NCBI RefSeq assembly: GCF_034044715.1
Contig: NZ_JAXCLW010000002.1
Location: 372,001-436,000, forward strand
Source: Dongia_B soli
GTDB taxonomy: Bacteria > Pseudomonadota > Alphaproteobacteria > Dongiales > Dongiaceae
Reading direction: 5' to 3'
DNA: 64,000 bases
In this document: piece by piece, positions 1 to 8,135 of the stretch
Numbering within the stretch: the first letter of the stretch is position 1
How the letters are laid out: each line of letters begins with the position of its first letter
Notes under the pieces: generated by a model
What the model was told of the DNA's origin: nothing
Seen by the model: the letters and a program-made list of their open reading frames with translations, nothing else
Database searches by the model: none
Translations under genes and position numbers: made by a program

Positions 1-332
1 GCGACGTTCTTGGTCTCAAGATCTGTACTGCGGGCATTCACGCCCAATCGGTCCAACATACCGATGAGGCTTTCGCGGGTGAAAACGGCTTTCTTCTTCA
101 GGTCGTCACCGGTGCCGTTCAGGCCGACCACCAAGCCATAGCCGACAAGCTGGTTTTCGCGCACCCCTTCGAAGGTCGCGATATCTTTGATCCGGGAGAC
201 CGCTTGAGCCGATTGCGGCCAAGTCATTGCCGGAAGCGCCATCGCCATGATCAGGAGGCCGGCGAGGAAATGGCGACCCCGATCCCACAAATAGCGCCGG
301 GTAGGGGAAAAATAGCGGTGCAACGGCTGCAT
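1..332 (-). CDS. flgI: Flagellar P-ring protein FlgI (N-terminal part, cut by window edge)
   Basis: FlgI forms the periplasmic P ring around the flagellar rod. About 110 residues are visible. They comprise a long basic and hydrophobic leader ending near the AQA of a likely signal peptidase site, then the family hallmark start RIKDIATFEGVRENQLVGYG, GLNGTGDD, and a segment ending DRLGVNARSTDLETKNV. The ATG at 332 is preceded by AGGAG at good spacing, which fixes the start. The gene is divergent from fliX, the same arrangement as in Caulobacter, and a sigma-54-like promoter sits about 60 bp upstream. The C-terminal two thirds lie outside the window. Confidence 0.93.
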   Translation of the reverse strand, partial: MQPLHRYFSPTRRYLWDRGRHFLAGLLIMAMALPAMTWPQSAQAVSRIKDIATFEGVRENQLVGYGLVVGLNGTGDDLKKKAVFTRESLIGMLDRLGVNARSTDLETKNV

Positions 333-360
333 AACGGCTCCTGGGTCTTCAACCCGTCTA

Positions 361-379
361 GCGGCCAGTTCTTGGCCGC
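361..379. repeat. Inverted repeat in the flgI leader
   Basis: GCGGCCA-N5-TGGCCGC is a perfect 7-bp inverted repeat lying just downstream of the predicted sigma-54 start point. It could be a hairpin in the leader RNA or a protein site. I cannot assign a regulator. Confidence 0.4.
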
Positions 380-392
380 GTTGGCTGTCCAT

Positions 393-409
393 ATGCCATT
401 ATCGTGCCA
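393..409 (-). promoter_or_regulatory. Sigma-54 (RpoN) promoter for flgI
   Basis: On the minus strand the sequence reads TGGCACGATAATGGCAT. It has the -24 TGGCACG and a -12 GC at the correct spacing, with one mismatch in the TTGC element. The predicted start is near 381-383, giving a leader of about 50 nt before the flgI ATG. RpoN control with FlbD/FliX is the known scheme for middle flagellar genes in Caulobacter. That it applies here is inferred. Confidence 0.65.
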
Positions 410-653
410 AATTTTTCTTAAACTAAGATATTGAAATGTACGGGAATTTGTTTAACTAAAGTGATAGTGAACTAAAGAGAGCTCGTTCCGGCGGTAAAGA
501 GGATCTACCATCTGATCCGCAACGGCAGAATCTTCCCGGTGAAATTCGATCCGGCCTCCAAACCCTTGCACCATCTCGTGAAATAAGTAATGGATTGTTA
601 GGAATGGGCCGATATAACATGACAGCTAAACCTTCCTCACAGGTCGAAACCCG
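410..653. other. flgI-fliX intergenic remainder, no supported gene
   Basis: This stretch holds the upstream side of the divergent flgI and fliX promoters. A stop-bounded reading frame at 476-588 encodes KRIYHLIRNGRIFP and similar, but it has no start codon. It may be a remnant of a small DNA-binding protein. I see nothing else I can support. Confidence 0.35.
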
Positions 654-1079
654 ATGAAAATTGATCCTACCGGGACGCGGCCGACAGCAGCACGCAAGGC
701 CGGCGGCACAACCACAACAGGCAGCACTGATTTCGCCAAGAATCTCGCGGAGCCTGAAACCGCGGGCGCAGCGCGGATGCAGTCTCCCGTAGGACTTAAC
801 TCTCTTGCGGCTCTTCTCACTGTCCAAGAAACTGATGAAACTCTAGGACGGCGGGCCCGGAGCCGCGCCAAGCAGCGTGGGGAATCGATCCTCGACCAGT
901 TGGAGGAAATTCGCCTGGGCCTGTTACTGGGCGTGATTCCGATGGCAAAATTAGAAGGCTTGGCGCAACTTGTGCGAGCCAAGCGCGAGCAGTTTCAGGA
1001 TCCCGAACTGCAGAGCATTCTCGATGAAATCGAATTGCGGGCAGCCGTCGAATTGGCAAAGTTGTCCCGCTCGGTTTAA
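654..1079 (+). CDS. fliX: Flagellar assembly regulator FliX
   Basis: FliX couples flagellar assembly to sigma-54-dependent transcription through FlbD in Caulobacter. The 141-residue product has the usual FliX shape: a Thr/Gly-rich disordered N-terminus, a middle segment (SLAALLTVQETDE), and a helical C-terminus with the family-typical LDQLEEIRLGLLLGVIP and IELRAAVELAKL. It stands alone and divergent from flgI, the expected neighbour. A hairpin follows at 1110. The family call is from memory of these motifs. Confidence 0.85.
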   Translation: MKIDPTGTRPTAARKAGGTTTTGSTDFAKNLAEPETAGAARMQSPVGLNSLAALLTVQETDETLGRRARSRAKQRGESILDQLEEIRLGLLLGVIPMAKLEGLAQLVRAKREQFQDPELQSILDEIELRAAVELAKLSRSV

Positions 1080-1109
1080 TTCCCAGCAGAAACCAAATTT
1101 TACAATATG

Positions 1110-1134
1110 ATGGCCGGCAAGGCGGCCATATTTT
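1110..1134 (+). terminator. Probable fliX terminator
   Basis: ATGGCCG-GCAAGG-CGGCCAT forms a 7-bp stem followed by ATTTTG, about 30 nt after the fliX stop. The T tract is short, so termination may be leaky. Confidence 0.55.
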
Positions 1135-1139
1135 GCCGC

Positions 1140-1167
1140 TTGCGGGGACACGGCTTTTTCTTATACT
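1140..1167 (+). promoter_or_regulatory. Sigma-70-type promoter for dksA
   Basis: TTGCGG (1140-1145) and TATACT (1162-1167) are separated by 16 bp. The expected start near 1174 leaves a leader of about 60 nt before the dksA ATG. Assigned by sequence match only. Confidence 0.5.
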
Positions 1168-1235
1168 CCGCGCCATTCCTGCGCTTTTGGCAGGGGGCAG
1201 GGACGAGTCATTTTGAACCGCGCACCGAGGAGCGT

Positions 1236-1652
1236 ATGAAACCGCTGCTGTCGCCCGATTACCGACCTAGCGAAACTGAGACCTTTATGAATCCGATGCA
1301 GCAGGAGTACTTCCGGCAGAAGTTGCTGGCATGGAAGGCCGAGTTGTTGAAGGAGTCGAACGAAACTCTCAATCATCTGCAGGAAGAGAGTTTGTCAGAG
1401 CCGGATATTGCAGATCGAGCTTCACTTGAAACAGACCGTGCGCTCGAGCTTCGAACTCGGGATCGGGAACGGAAGCTGATTTCTAAGATCGATGAGGCCT
1501 TGCTTCGGATCGAAGACGGCACTTACGGCTATTGCGAAGAAACCGGTGAACCGATCGGTATCAAGCGGCTTGAAGCCCGCCCGATCGCGACATTGTCGAT
1601 CGAAGCCCAAGAGCGTCACGAGCGGATGGAACGTACCCATCGCGACGACTGA
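1236..1652 (+). CDS. dksA: RNA polymerase-binding transcription factor DksA
   Basis: DksA inserts a coiled coil into the RNA polymerase secondary channel and works with ppGpp. The 138-residue product has the coiled coil (about 20-90) with the two acidic tip residues Asp57 and Asp60 in EPDIADRAS. The C-terminal globular domain GTYGYC-EETGEPIGIKRLEARP follows. Only one of the four zinc-finger cysteines remains (Cys100), as in other Cys-poor alphaproteobacterial DksA proteins. The ATG at 1236 has GAGGAG just upstream and is preferred over the longer frame opening at 1107. A strong terminator follows. Confidence 0.92.
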   Translation: MKPLLSPDYRPSETETFMNPMQQEYFRQKLLAWKAELLKESNETLNHLQEESLSEPDIADRASLETDRALELRTRDRERKLISKIDEALLRIEDGTYGYCEETGEPIGIKRLEARPIATLSIEAQERHERMERTHRDD

Positions 1653-1680
1653 CGGCAGGGGCCCCAAAAGTAAGCATACA

Positions 1681-1727
1681 TCCGGTGGAAAGCTGCATTG
1701 GTGCACATCCACCGGATTTTTGTTTTT
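1681..1727 (+). terminator. Intrinsic terminator after dksA
   Basis: A 9-bp stem TCCGGTGGA/TCCACCGGA with an 18-nt loop is followed by TTTTTGTTTTT. It lies 28 nt after the dksA stop. Confidence 0.85.
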
Positions 1728-1850
1728 CCGCATGTCTCACGCAGCGACGCGGTCCTTTTAAAGCTAACCACTCTTTAATTTGTGGCGGCGGATACTCGCA
1801 CTGAGCCTTATTGGACTAGCCTTTTATTGGCCCGGCGAAGAGTTCCCGCC

Positions 1851-3059
1851 ATGAATGACCTTTTCAATCCTCGGACGGCATTTGTGCCATCTGCCGGCTT
1901 GCGAAAGATTGAGGCGGGCAACGCTCGGCGCTACCTCTATCTTCTGAAAAAATCGTGTCGCGAAAATAGCCTGCTGATCTGCATATCGGCCATCTACTAC
2001 TTTTTCTGTGCGGCAATACAAAAACACTATGATACGCCGATATCGCCTCTGCACGATATCGGTGCAACCTATATCAGCGTGCTGATCGCGCTCGCTCTTA
2101 GCTGCTTTTGCGTCTTTGCTCTTTGGTTTCTTTATCTGAAGCGGATAAAGCGGCAGCCGGATCTGCTGACATTCGTCGGCAAGCGGTTACGAGACGACTA
2201 TCTTAGTGCCTCGCGCCTCATGCTTGCTCTACCGGTTTTGCTGATCTGGCCGGTCTTCGTTTCTTCGTTCAGTTATCTGAAAGTCTTGATTCCGATCTTC
2301 AAGCCCTATGTGTGGGACGTGGCGCTGATGACCTGGGATCAACGACTACATTTCGGACGATTACCCTGGGAATGGCTGGATCCGCTGTTCGGTCATACGA
2401 TATCGCTTTTTGTTCTGAACTGGACATATACCGTATGGTTCCTCGCGATGATGACGGCTTTGCTCCTGCAAGTCGCAAATATGCGGAACCGCCGGCTGCG
2501 CGCTCAATATCTGTTAGCTCAGACTATTCTCTGGCCGCTGATGGGAAATCTCGTTGCGATGATCCTGAGCTCGGCCGGACCCTGCTATTTCGGTCAACTC
2601 AATCCCGGCGCGGATCCCTATGCTGGGCAAATGGCACATCTTCATACGATCTCTCAAAGCCTAGGATTCTCGATATTTGGCACCTTCTTTCATGTGCCTC
2701 TCACCGCCCTATCGATGCAAACACATCTGTGGAACGGCTATACAAGCGGTCGTTTCGAGGCCGGGTTGGGGATATCGGCTGCTCCCAGCCTCCATGTCGC
2801 CTCCAGCTGGCTGATTGCCCGGTTGTGCTCGGCCTATGGCCGAAGAGCTGCCGTGTGCGGATTCATCTTTTTAGCTCTGATCTTCATCGCTTCGATCGAG
2901 CTCGGCTGGCATTACGCCATCGACGGCTATCTCGGGATGTTTGGAGCCTGGTGTTGTTGGCGGCTGGCTGGCGGTATTTTGTCTTTGACGGTCGTAAAGA
3001 GATTGCTCTGGGGAATCCCCAGAAATCCAGAGGCCGAGACGATACCGGCAAGCCAATAA
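1851..3059 (+). CDS. PAP2-superfamily membrane phosphatase/phosphotransferase
   Basis: A polytopic membrane protein of about 402 residues with at least eight hydrophobic segments. The C-terminal PAP2_3-like catalytic region contains SAAPSLHVASS and, about 45 residues later, GWHYAIDGYLG. These correspond to the SxxxH and RxxxHxxxD-type phosphatase motifs of PAP2/inositolphosphotransferase-like enzymes. The substrate is probably a lipid or polyprenyl phosphate, but this cannot be told from sequence. I chose the ATG at 1851 (GAAGAG upstream) over an in-frame GTG at 1782. It is monocistronic, with dksA's terminator upstream and a regulator downstream. Confidence 0.75.
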   Translation: MNDLFNPRTAFVPSAGLRKIEAGNARRYLYLLKKSCRENSLLICISAIYYFFCAAIQKHYDTPISPLHDIGATYISVLIALALSCFCVFALWFLYLKRIKRQPDLLTFVGKRLRDDYLSASRLMLALPVLLIWPVFVSSFSYLKVLIPIFKPYVWDVALMTWDQRLHFGRLPWEWLDPLFGHTISLFVLNWTYTVWFLAMMTALLLQVANMRNRRLRAQYLLAQTILWPLMGNLVAMILSSAGPCYFGQLNPGADPYAGQMAHLHTISQSLGFSIFGTFFHVPLTALSMQTHLWNGYTSGRFEAGLGISAAPSLHVASSWLIARLCSAYGRRAAVCGFIFLALIFIASIELGWHYAIDGYLGMFGAWCCWRLAGGILSLTVVKRLLWGIPRNPEAETIPASQ

Positions 3060-3146
3060 GCCGTCTTCACGCGAGCTTGCTGCGCACGCTATTCTCGGCA
3101 GAGTTAGGTATGCCGCGATGGACGAAATGACAATTCGGACAATTGG

Positions 3147-4235
3147 ATGACCAAAGGAACGCGGAAAGCGACCATGGCTGTTGCGGCAGCGGAGGAAAGA
3201 AACGTCCAAAGCGAGAGCGCGACACTGGTGGTCTCCGTGCAACCGCCGGCGGCGGATACCCGGCCTGTTCCTTCCCTGGTAGCACGCGACGCGCGGTGCC
3301 GTCGGATCGGTGTCATCCTCGTACCGCGCTTTGCCTTGATTTCCTTCTCCATGATCATCGAGCCGTTGCGCAGTGCGAACCTAGTCACGCGGCAGGGCCT
3401 GTATGAATGGGTGTTGCTTTCCGCTTCAGGTGGTGATGTTCCGTCAAATAGCGGCGTCATGATCGCGACGACAGCGTTGCGGGATGCGGTTGCCTCCAAC
3501 CTCGACATGATTCTTGTTTGTGCCGGACTTGATCCGGACAAGTTCCATAGCGCAGCTGTCGAAAGCTATCTCCGTCGACAGTCGCGGCATGGCGTCCTGA
3601 TCGGTGCCGTCAGTACGGGCAGCTTTATTCTGGCCCGGGCTGGCTTGCTCGAGGATCATCGTTGTACGGTACACTGGGATTATAAAGCCGGTTTTCAGGA
3701 GAACTATCCCGCCCTGAAGGTATCCGACGAGCTTTTCGTCGTTGATCGGCAGATCGCCACTTGCGCGGGCGGCACCGCGGTTCTTGATATGATGCTTTAT
3801 CTGGTCGCGCAGCATCACGATGAGCGGCTGTCACGGGCCGTTTCCGAGCAGTTCATTCATGGTGCGGCGCGGCAGTCACAGGACCGCCAGCGCAATGATC
3901 TGCGTTATCGCCTTGGGACATCGAATGCCGCCGTGGTCAACGCGGTTCGGCTGATGGAGCAGCATCTTGATACACCGCTTTCGCCGAGCGTCCTGGCCAA
4001 ACGCCTGAAGACCTCGCAGCGCCAGCTTGAGAGATTATTCCAAAAATATCTTGGTTGTACGCCCAGCGGTTATTACCAGGGACTGCGCATGGAAAGGGCT
4101 CGCTCCCTGCTGAAACAGACAGATTTGCCGATCACTGAGATCGCCGTCAGTTGCGGTTTCGCGTCTGCTTCGTATTTCAGCACGGTCTATCAGCGGTATT
4201 TCGGCATCCTGCCACGGCGCGACCGCCGGCTCTGA
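3147..4235 (+). CDS. GlxA-family AraC-type regulator (GbdR/CdhR-like)
   Basis: The N-terminal DJ-1/PfpI-like sensing domain (about 50-220, RIGVILVPRFALISFSMIIEPLR, AVSTGSFILARAGLL) has Ser where active PfpI enzymes carry Cys. The C-terminal AraC double helix-turn-helix (about 265-362) includes LSPSVLAKRLKTSQRQLERLF and ITEIAVSCGFASASYFSTVYQRYFG. This architecture is typical of regulators of glycine betaine, carnitine and dimethylglycine catabolism. It sits directly upstream of an FAD amine oxidoreductase, which it probably activates. The start could also be the ATG at 3174, which has GGAAAG at 8 nt. The inducer is not known from sequence. Confidence 0.82.
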   Translation: MTKGTRKATMAVAAAEERNVQSESATLVVSVQPPAADTRPVPSLVARDARCRRIGVILVPRFALISFSMIIEPLRSANLVTRQGLYEWVLLSASGGDVPSNSGVMIATTALRDAVASNLDMILVCAGLDPDKFHSAAVESYLRRQSRHGVLIGAVSTGSFILARAGLLEDHRCTVHWDYKAGFQENYPALKVSDELFVVDRQIATCAGGTAVLDMMLYLVAQHHDERLSRAVSEQFIHGAARQSQDRQRNDLRYRLGTSNAAVVNAVRLMEQHLDTPLSPSVLAKRLKTSQRQLERLFQKYLGCTPSGYYQGLRMERARSLLKQTDLPITEIAVSCGFASASYFSTVYQRYFGILPRRDRRL

Positions 4236-4382
4236 TCGCCGGGTGGACTCTCGTCGATTCCGTTAAACTCTTGTCGAAATTTTGATGTTTTCCGGCGAAG
4301 GCCTATGGGTCGCCAGGGTCATTCGGGCAGAGCCTTAGGCGGGAAAATCACCGGGAACAACTCCCGACCTATGGAGGATTCA

Positions 4383-5723
4383 ATGGCGTTGCCAGAAAGC
4401 ATTAAATACGTCGTGATCGGCGCCGGTATTCACGGCCTCAGCACGGCATGGCATTTGGCGGAAAACCTACGAAAGGCGGGGAAGGGTGGTGGTGCCGACG
4501 TCATCGTCCTGGATAAGAGCGGTATCGCCGCCGGTGCCTCCGGCATTGCCTGCGGCGTTGTCCGCAACAACTATTACCAGCCGGCGATGCGGCGCTTGAT
4601 GGCCCATAGCGTTTCCGTTTGGGAAAGCGATATGGAGGCTTTTTCCTATCATCCGGTTGGGTATATGCAGATCAGCCCGGAAGTGATGCATGAGGATGTG
4701 GCCTCGATCTACAAGCAGCAGAAAGAGATCGGCTATACCTCGGAATTTATCGAAGGTGAGAAGGACTGCATGAAATACATGCAGAACATTCTCAGCGACT
4801 GGCAGGCCAAAGGCATTACGTCGGTTCTGCACGAAAAGAAGGGCGGTTACGCCAATAATACCGCCGCCATCTATGGTCTGGCGAAGAAGGCCGAATCCGA
4901 AGGCGTCCGTATCGTCACGGGTATCCGTGTCACCGGTTTCAAGCGCGACGGATCCGGCGCGATCACGGCGGTGGAAACCGATAAGGGCAATATCAACTGC
5001 GAACAGGTGATCGTCGGTGTCGGTCCCTGGGTGCGGCAAATCTGGAACATGCTCGATCTCCCCGATGCGATCTCGATCAAGGGGCGGGATGGCAAGGTTC
5101 ATGAGAATGTGCCGATGTGGGTTTACTGGTCGCTGCAGGAAGGAACGCTGGGCGTCGATCCGGACTATCAGAAGACCAATGACGGTAAGATGCCGCCGGT
5201 CATTCACGTGGATACCGATGCGCCGCTCTATTCCGATGTCGACGGTTCGCTGATCACCGATAAGCTCTGGGGCATCTATTACAAGCCAGACTTCCATTTC
5301 GGTGGCGTTCAGGGCGGTGCGATGCCGTTCAAGGTGCAGACGCCGATCGATAAGGTTCGCGTCGATCCTTACGGGCCGGAAAGCCCGGAATTCATCGTCG
5401 GCGACGACTTTGCCCATATGTGGGTTTCGGCACTGGCCTTCTGCCAGAAGCGATTCATGGGGCAGATGCCGAAGTATAAGAAGGAGCCGTCGGGCGGTAT
5501 CGGCTGCTTCACGGCGGACAGCTTCCCGGTCTTTGACCGGTTTGCGAGCAACGCCTATTTCATCGCCGATTCCAATCATGGCTATAAGATGATCGGCGTC
5601 GGCAAGCTGGTGGCGGACGATATCTGCGGCAAGGGCGATGAACTGCTGCAGCCCTTCCGCTTCTCACGCTTTGCCGAAGGCAAGCTGCACCCGACCTCGA
5701 ATTCGCCCTTCCCCTGGAGCTGA
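4383..5723 (+). CDS. FAD-dependent oxidoreductase of the DAO/sarcosine oxidase family
   Basis: A 446-residue soluble flavoprotein. The N-terminal dinucleotide motif VVIGAGIHGLSTAWHLA is followed by AGASGIACGVVRNNYYQPA, a signature of glycine/sarcosine-oxidase-like DAO proteins. The C-terminus GCFTADSFPVFDRFASNAYFIADSNHGYKMIGVG closes the FAD site. It would oxidise a secondary or tertiary amine, possibly an N-methylated glycine. The substrate is inferred from the neighbouring betaine-type regulator and Rieske oxygenase. GGAGG at 4374-4378 fixes the ATG at 4383. A bidirectional terminator separates it from the convergent LysR gene. Confidence 0.8.
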   Translation: MALPESIKYVVIGAGIHGLSTAWHLAENLRKAGKGGGADVIVLDKSGIAAGASGIACGVVRNNYYQPAMRRLMAHSVSVWESDMEAFSYHPVGYMQISPEVMHEDVASIYKQQKEIGYTSEFIEGEKDCMKYMQNILSDWQAKGITSVLHEKKGGYANNTAAIYGLAKKAESEGVRIVTGIRVTGFKRDGSGAITAVETDKGNINCEQVIVGVGPWVRQIWNMLDLPDAISIKGRDGKVHENVPMWVYWSLQEGTLGVDPDYQKTNDGKMPPVIHVDTDAPLYSDVDGSLITDKLWGIYYKPDFHFGGVQGGAMPFKVQTPIDKVRVDPYGPESPEFIVGDDFAHMWVSALAFCQKRFMGQMPKYKKEPSGGIGCFTADSFPVFDRFASNAYFIADSNHGYKMIGVGKLVADDICGKGDELLQPFRFSRFAEGKLHPTSNSPFPWS

Positions 5724-5739
5724 TTCGGCTGATGCTTGG

Positions 5740-5774
5740 ACCGGGTGCCGGCGGATTTGCCGACACCCGGTTTC
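5740..5774. terminator. Bidirectional terminator between convergent genes
   Basis: ACCGGGTGCCGGC pairs with GCCGACACCCGGT (one mismatch, short loop) between the FAD oxidoreductase stop and the LysR stop. It is followed by TTTCATT on the plus strand. Confidence 0.7.
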
Positions 5775-5776
5775 AT

Positions 5777-6706
5777 TCAGGCGGGAATATCGTTCACGGC
5801 TGCCTTGGCCGCATGTTTCAGCAGCCACGATTTAAGTACCGCCACCGCCGGGCTCTCACGGCGGTTGGCCGGTTCGATCAGATAGAAGTCCAGATCGGTT
5901 TTGAAGCTGCCCGGAAAGGGACGGACGAGCTGTCCGGCATTCAATGCATCGTCAATCAGGTAGCGCCAACCAAGTGCAACACCTTGGCCCGCGATAGCCG
6001 ATTGGATCAGCAGTGGGTAATTGTTGAATCGCAGTCGTCTGGACCCCAATTTGGGATGCGCTGAATTCGCGGCTCGCCACGTCTCCCACGTCGTCCAGCT
6101 CGGATCGACGATCTCCATTTCCAGCAGTGGCAGTTTTTCGACATCCGCGATGCCATTGGGGATGGGGAAACGTTTCAGTAGGCTGGGGCTGCAAACCGGA
6201 AAAACTTCGCCGCCGAACATCCGCTGGGCATGCACGTCACTCCAGTTGCCGGTACCGTAGCGGATTGCCAGATCCAACTGTTCATCTGCCAGGCTGCCGA
6301 GCGTATCAGAGGAAATCAGCCGCAACTGAATGTCCGGATGCTCGGCATTGAATTCGCTCAAACGCGGCATCAGCCATAAGGTGGCAAAACCCAAAGTCGC
6401 ACCGATCGAAATCGCCGATCGATTCTGCGCCGCGGTCAGCCGCTGCACACAGTCGACGATGGCAAGAAGGCCCTGGCTCACGGCCTGGTGCAAAGCTATT
6501 CCTTCGGCGGTCAATCGGACCTGGCGGTGCTGTCGATGGAACAAAGTCACGCCCAGATGGCTCTCCAGCCCGAGAATCTGTCGGCTCACCGCCGCCTGGG
6601 TCACGTTGAGTTCCTGGGATGCTGCCGTAAAGTTATTCAGGCGGCCTGCTGCCTCGAAGACCACAAGGCTGGTCACGGGCGGCAAAAATCGTCTTAACCT
6701 ATTCAT
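5777..6706 (-). CDS. LysR-family regulator (GcvA-like)
   Basis: 309 residues. The winged helix is at the N-terminus (FEAAGRLNNFTAASQELNVTQAAVSRQILGLESHLGVTLFHR). The effector-binding domain (about 95-300) includes SIGATLGFATLWLMPRLSEF and AIRYGTGNWSD, characteristic of the GcvA subgroup. It is divergent from the Rieske oxygenase and probably regulates that gene. A palindrome with the T-N11-A LysR layout lies in the shared promoter at 6774-6789. The ligand is unknown. Confidence 0.88.
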   Translation of the reverse strand: MNRLRRFLPPVTSLVVFEAAGRLNNFTAASQELNVTQAAVSRQILGLESHLGVTLFHRQHRQVRLTAEGIALHQAVSQGLLAIVDCVQRLTAAQNRSAISIGATLGFATLWLMPRLSEFNAEHPDIQLRLISSDTLGSLADEQLDLAIRYGTGNWSDVHAQRMFGGEVFPVCSPSLLKRFPIPNGIADVEKLPLLEMEIVDPSWTTWETWRAANSAHPKLGSRRLRFNNYPLLIQSAIAGQGVALGWRYLIDDALNAGQLVRPFPGSFKTDLDFYLIEPANRRESPAVAVLKSWLLKHAAKAAVNDIPA

Positions 6707-6773
6707 TTGTCTGTGAAAATCCTGTCACGAACCGGCGGCGGATGATCCCATTCATAAGATCGCGACGTCGGAA

Positions 6774-6789
6774 AACATGATCATATGTT
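6774..6789. promoter_or_regulatory. Putative LysR operator
   Basis: AACATGATCATATGTT has arms AACAT/ATGTT around 6 bp and sits between the divergent LysR and Rieske genes, 67 bp from the LysR start. It fits the general T-N11-A form. No second site was found. Confidence 0.45.
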
Positions 6790-6878
6790 ATGGATAGATT
6801 AAATTAAAGCGGCTTCACAAGGCCCGGCCGTTGAGCTGAAAGTGGCGGAATAGCTTCTTTCCATAAGGCCGATCCAAT

Positions 6879-8096
6879 ATGCATTCACATCACTCGACAT
6901 CAGCCGACCATCTGCCGTTTCAACCGGCGGCCATTCAGAATGTGCTGCGGCCGATCGAAGTCGCTTCGGGATTGCCCAATGAAGCCTATGCGAGCGCCGA
7001 TTTCGCCCGCTATGAGCGCGATCAGGTTTTGGCGAAGACTTGGACCTGCATCGGTTTCGGGAAGGATATCCCCAATGCCGGCGACGCAAAACCGACCAGC
7101 CTGATGGGTATTCCGCTATTGATGGTGCGTCGGCGCGATAACAGCATCGCAGTCTTCCATAATGTTTGCAGTCATCGCGGCGCCGTTATTCTCGATGAGC
7201 CGCGCAATGTGCAGAATTCGTTGCGGTGCCCGTATCATTCCTGGATCTACGATCTTGAAGGCAAACTGACGGCAACGCCGAATATCGGTGGTGCCAAGCA
7301 GCATAGCTGCGAAGGCTTTGACAAAAGCAAGCACGGCTTGAAGGGCGTTCGTTCGGTTCTGTTCTGGGATATGATCTTCGTCAATCTGTCGGGCGACGCT
7401 GTCAGCTTCGATGAATTCAGCGCCAAGATCCGCGAGCGCTGGAAAGACTTCGACATGAGCTTGATCCGCCATGCCGGGCCGGACTCTTCCCTGAAGCTCG
7501 CCGTGAACTGCAACTGGAAGCTCGCAGTTGAGAATTACTGCGAGGCCTATCACCTGCCGATCGTGCATCCTGGACTTAACAGCTATTCCAAGCTTGAAGA
7601 CCATTACAATATCAATGAAGAGGGCGCTTTCGCCGGCCAGGGCAGCACGGCCTATACGCCGCTCCTCGTCGAAAACGGACCGGACCTGCCTCATTTCCCG
7701 AACCTCCCGGCCAAATGGGCCAAGGCGGCGGAATATGCCGCGCTGTTCCCCAATGTCCTTCTGGGCATCCATCAGGACCACTATTTCGCCATTCTGCTGG
7801 AAGCGGTGGATGTCGATCGGACGATCGAGCATCTCGAAATCTATTATGTCGGCGATGCTGCGACGAGCGACACCTACGCCAAGACACGGGGCGCCAATCT
7901 TTCCACCTGGAAAGTGGTGTTCGACGAAGATGTTGATGTCGTCCAACGCATGCAGCGGGGGCGCCAGTCGCCGGGCTTCACCGGTGGTGTCTTCTCGCCG
8001 CGCATGGATCCGCCGACCCATTGCTTCCATCGTTGGCTGGCGGGAAAGCTTATACTGGCATCTCAGAAGCCTGCGCCAGGGATAGCAGCGGAATAA
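6879..8096 (+). CDS. Rieske non-heme iron oxygenase, alpha subunit (quaternary-amine type)
   Basis: 405 residues. The Rieske [2Fe-2S] ligands are C97-x-H99 and C117-xx-H120. The mononuclear iron site is in NWKLAVENYCEAYHLPIVHPG, with His225 and His230. The bridging acid position before His225 is Glu222; carnitine oxygenase CntA also has Glu here. The DEDVDVVQRMQRGRQSPGF segment resembles oxygenases that demethylate or cleave betaine, carnitine or stachydrine. No reductase subunit (GbcB/CntB-like) is adjacent, so electrons must come from elsewhere. It is probably regulated by the divergent LysR. Substrate inferred, not shown. Confidence 0.82.
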   Translation: MHSHHSTSADHLPFQPAAIQNVLRPIEVASGLPNEAYASADFARYERDQVLAKTWTCIGFGKDIPNAGDAKPTSLMGIPLLMVRRRDNSIAVFHNVCSHRGAVILDEPRNVQNSLRCPYHSWIYDLEGKLTATPNIGGAKQHSCEGFDKSKHGLKGVRSVLFWDMIFVNLSGDAVSFDEFSAKIRERWKDFDMSLIRHAGPDSSLKLAVNCNWKLAVENYCEAYHLPIVHPGLNSYSKLEDHYNINEEGAFAGQGSTAYTPLLVENGPDLPHFPNLPAKWAKAAEYAALFPNVLLGIHQDHYFAILLEAVDVDRTIEHLEIYYVGDAATSDTYAKTRGANLSTWKVVFDEDVDVVQRMQRGRQSPGFTGGVFSPRMDPPTHCFHRWLAGKLILASQKPAPGIAAE

Positions 8097-8108
8097 GCGA
8101 TCAAACGC

Positions 8109-8135
8109 GAAAGGGCGGCCAGATGCCGCCCTTTT
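8109..8135 (+). terminator. Terminator after the Rieske oxygenase
   Basis: AAAGGGCGGC-N5-GCCGCCCTTTTT forms a near-perfect GC-rich hairpin with a T tract. It also serves as the boundary to the convergent MscS-family gene. Confidence 0.85.

Noticed and set aside
476..588. Open frame resembling a small helix-turn-helix protein upstream of fliX
   Set aside because: No start codon and only about 37 codons; at most a remnant.
4467..5579. 370-codon open frame antisense to the FAD oxidoreductase
   Set aside because: Composition is Arg/His/Asp-rich as expected for an antisense shadow; no start signal.
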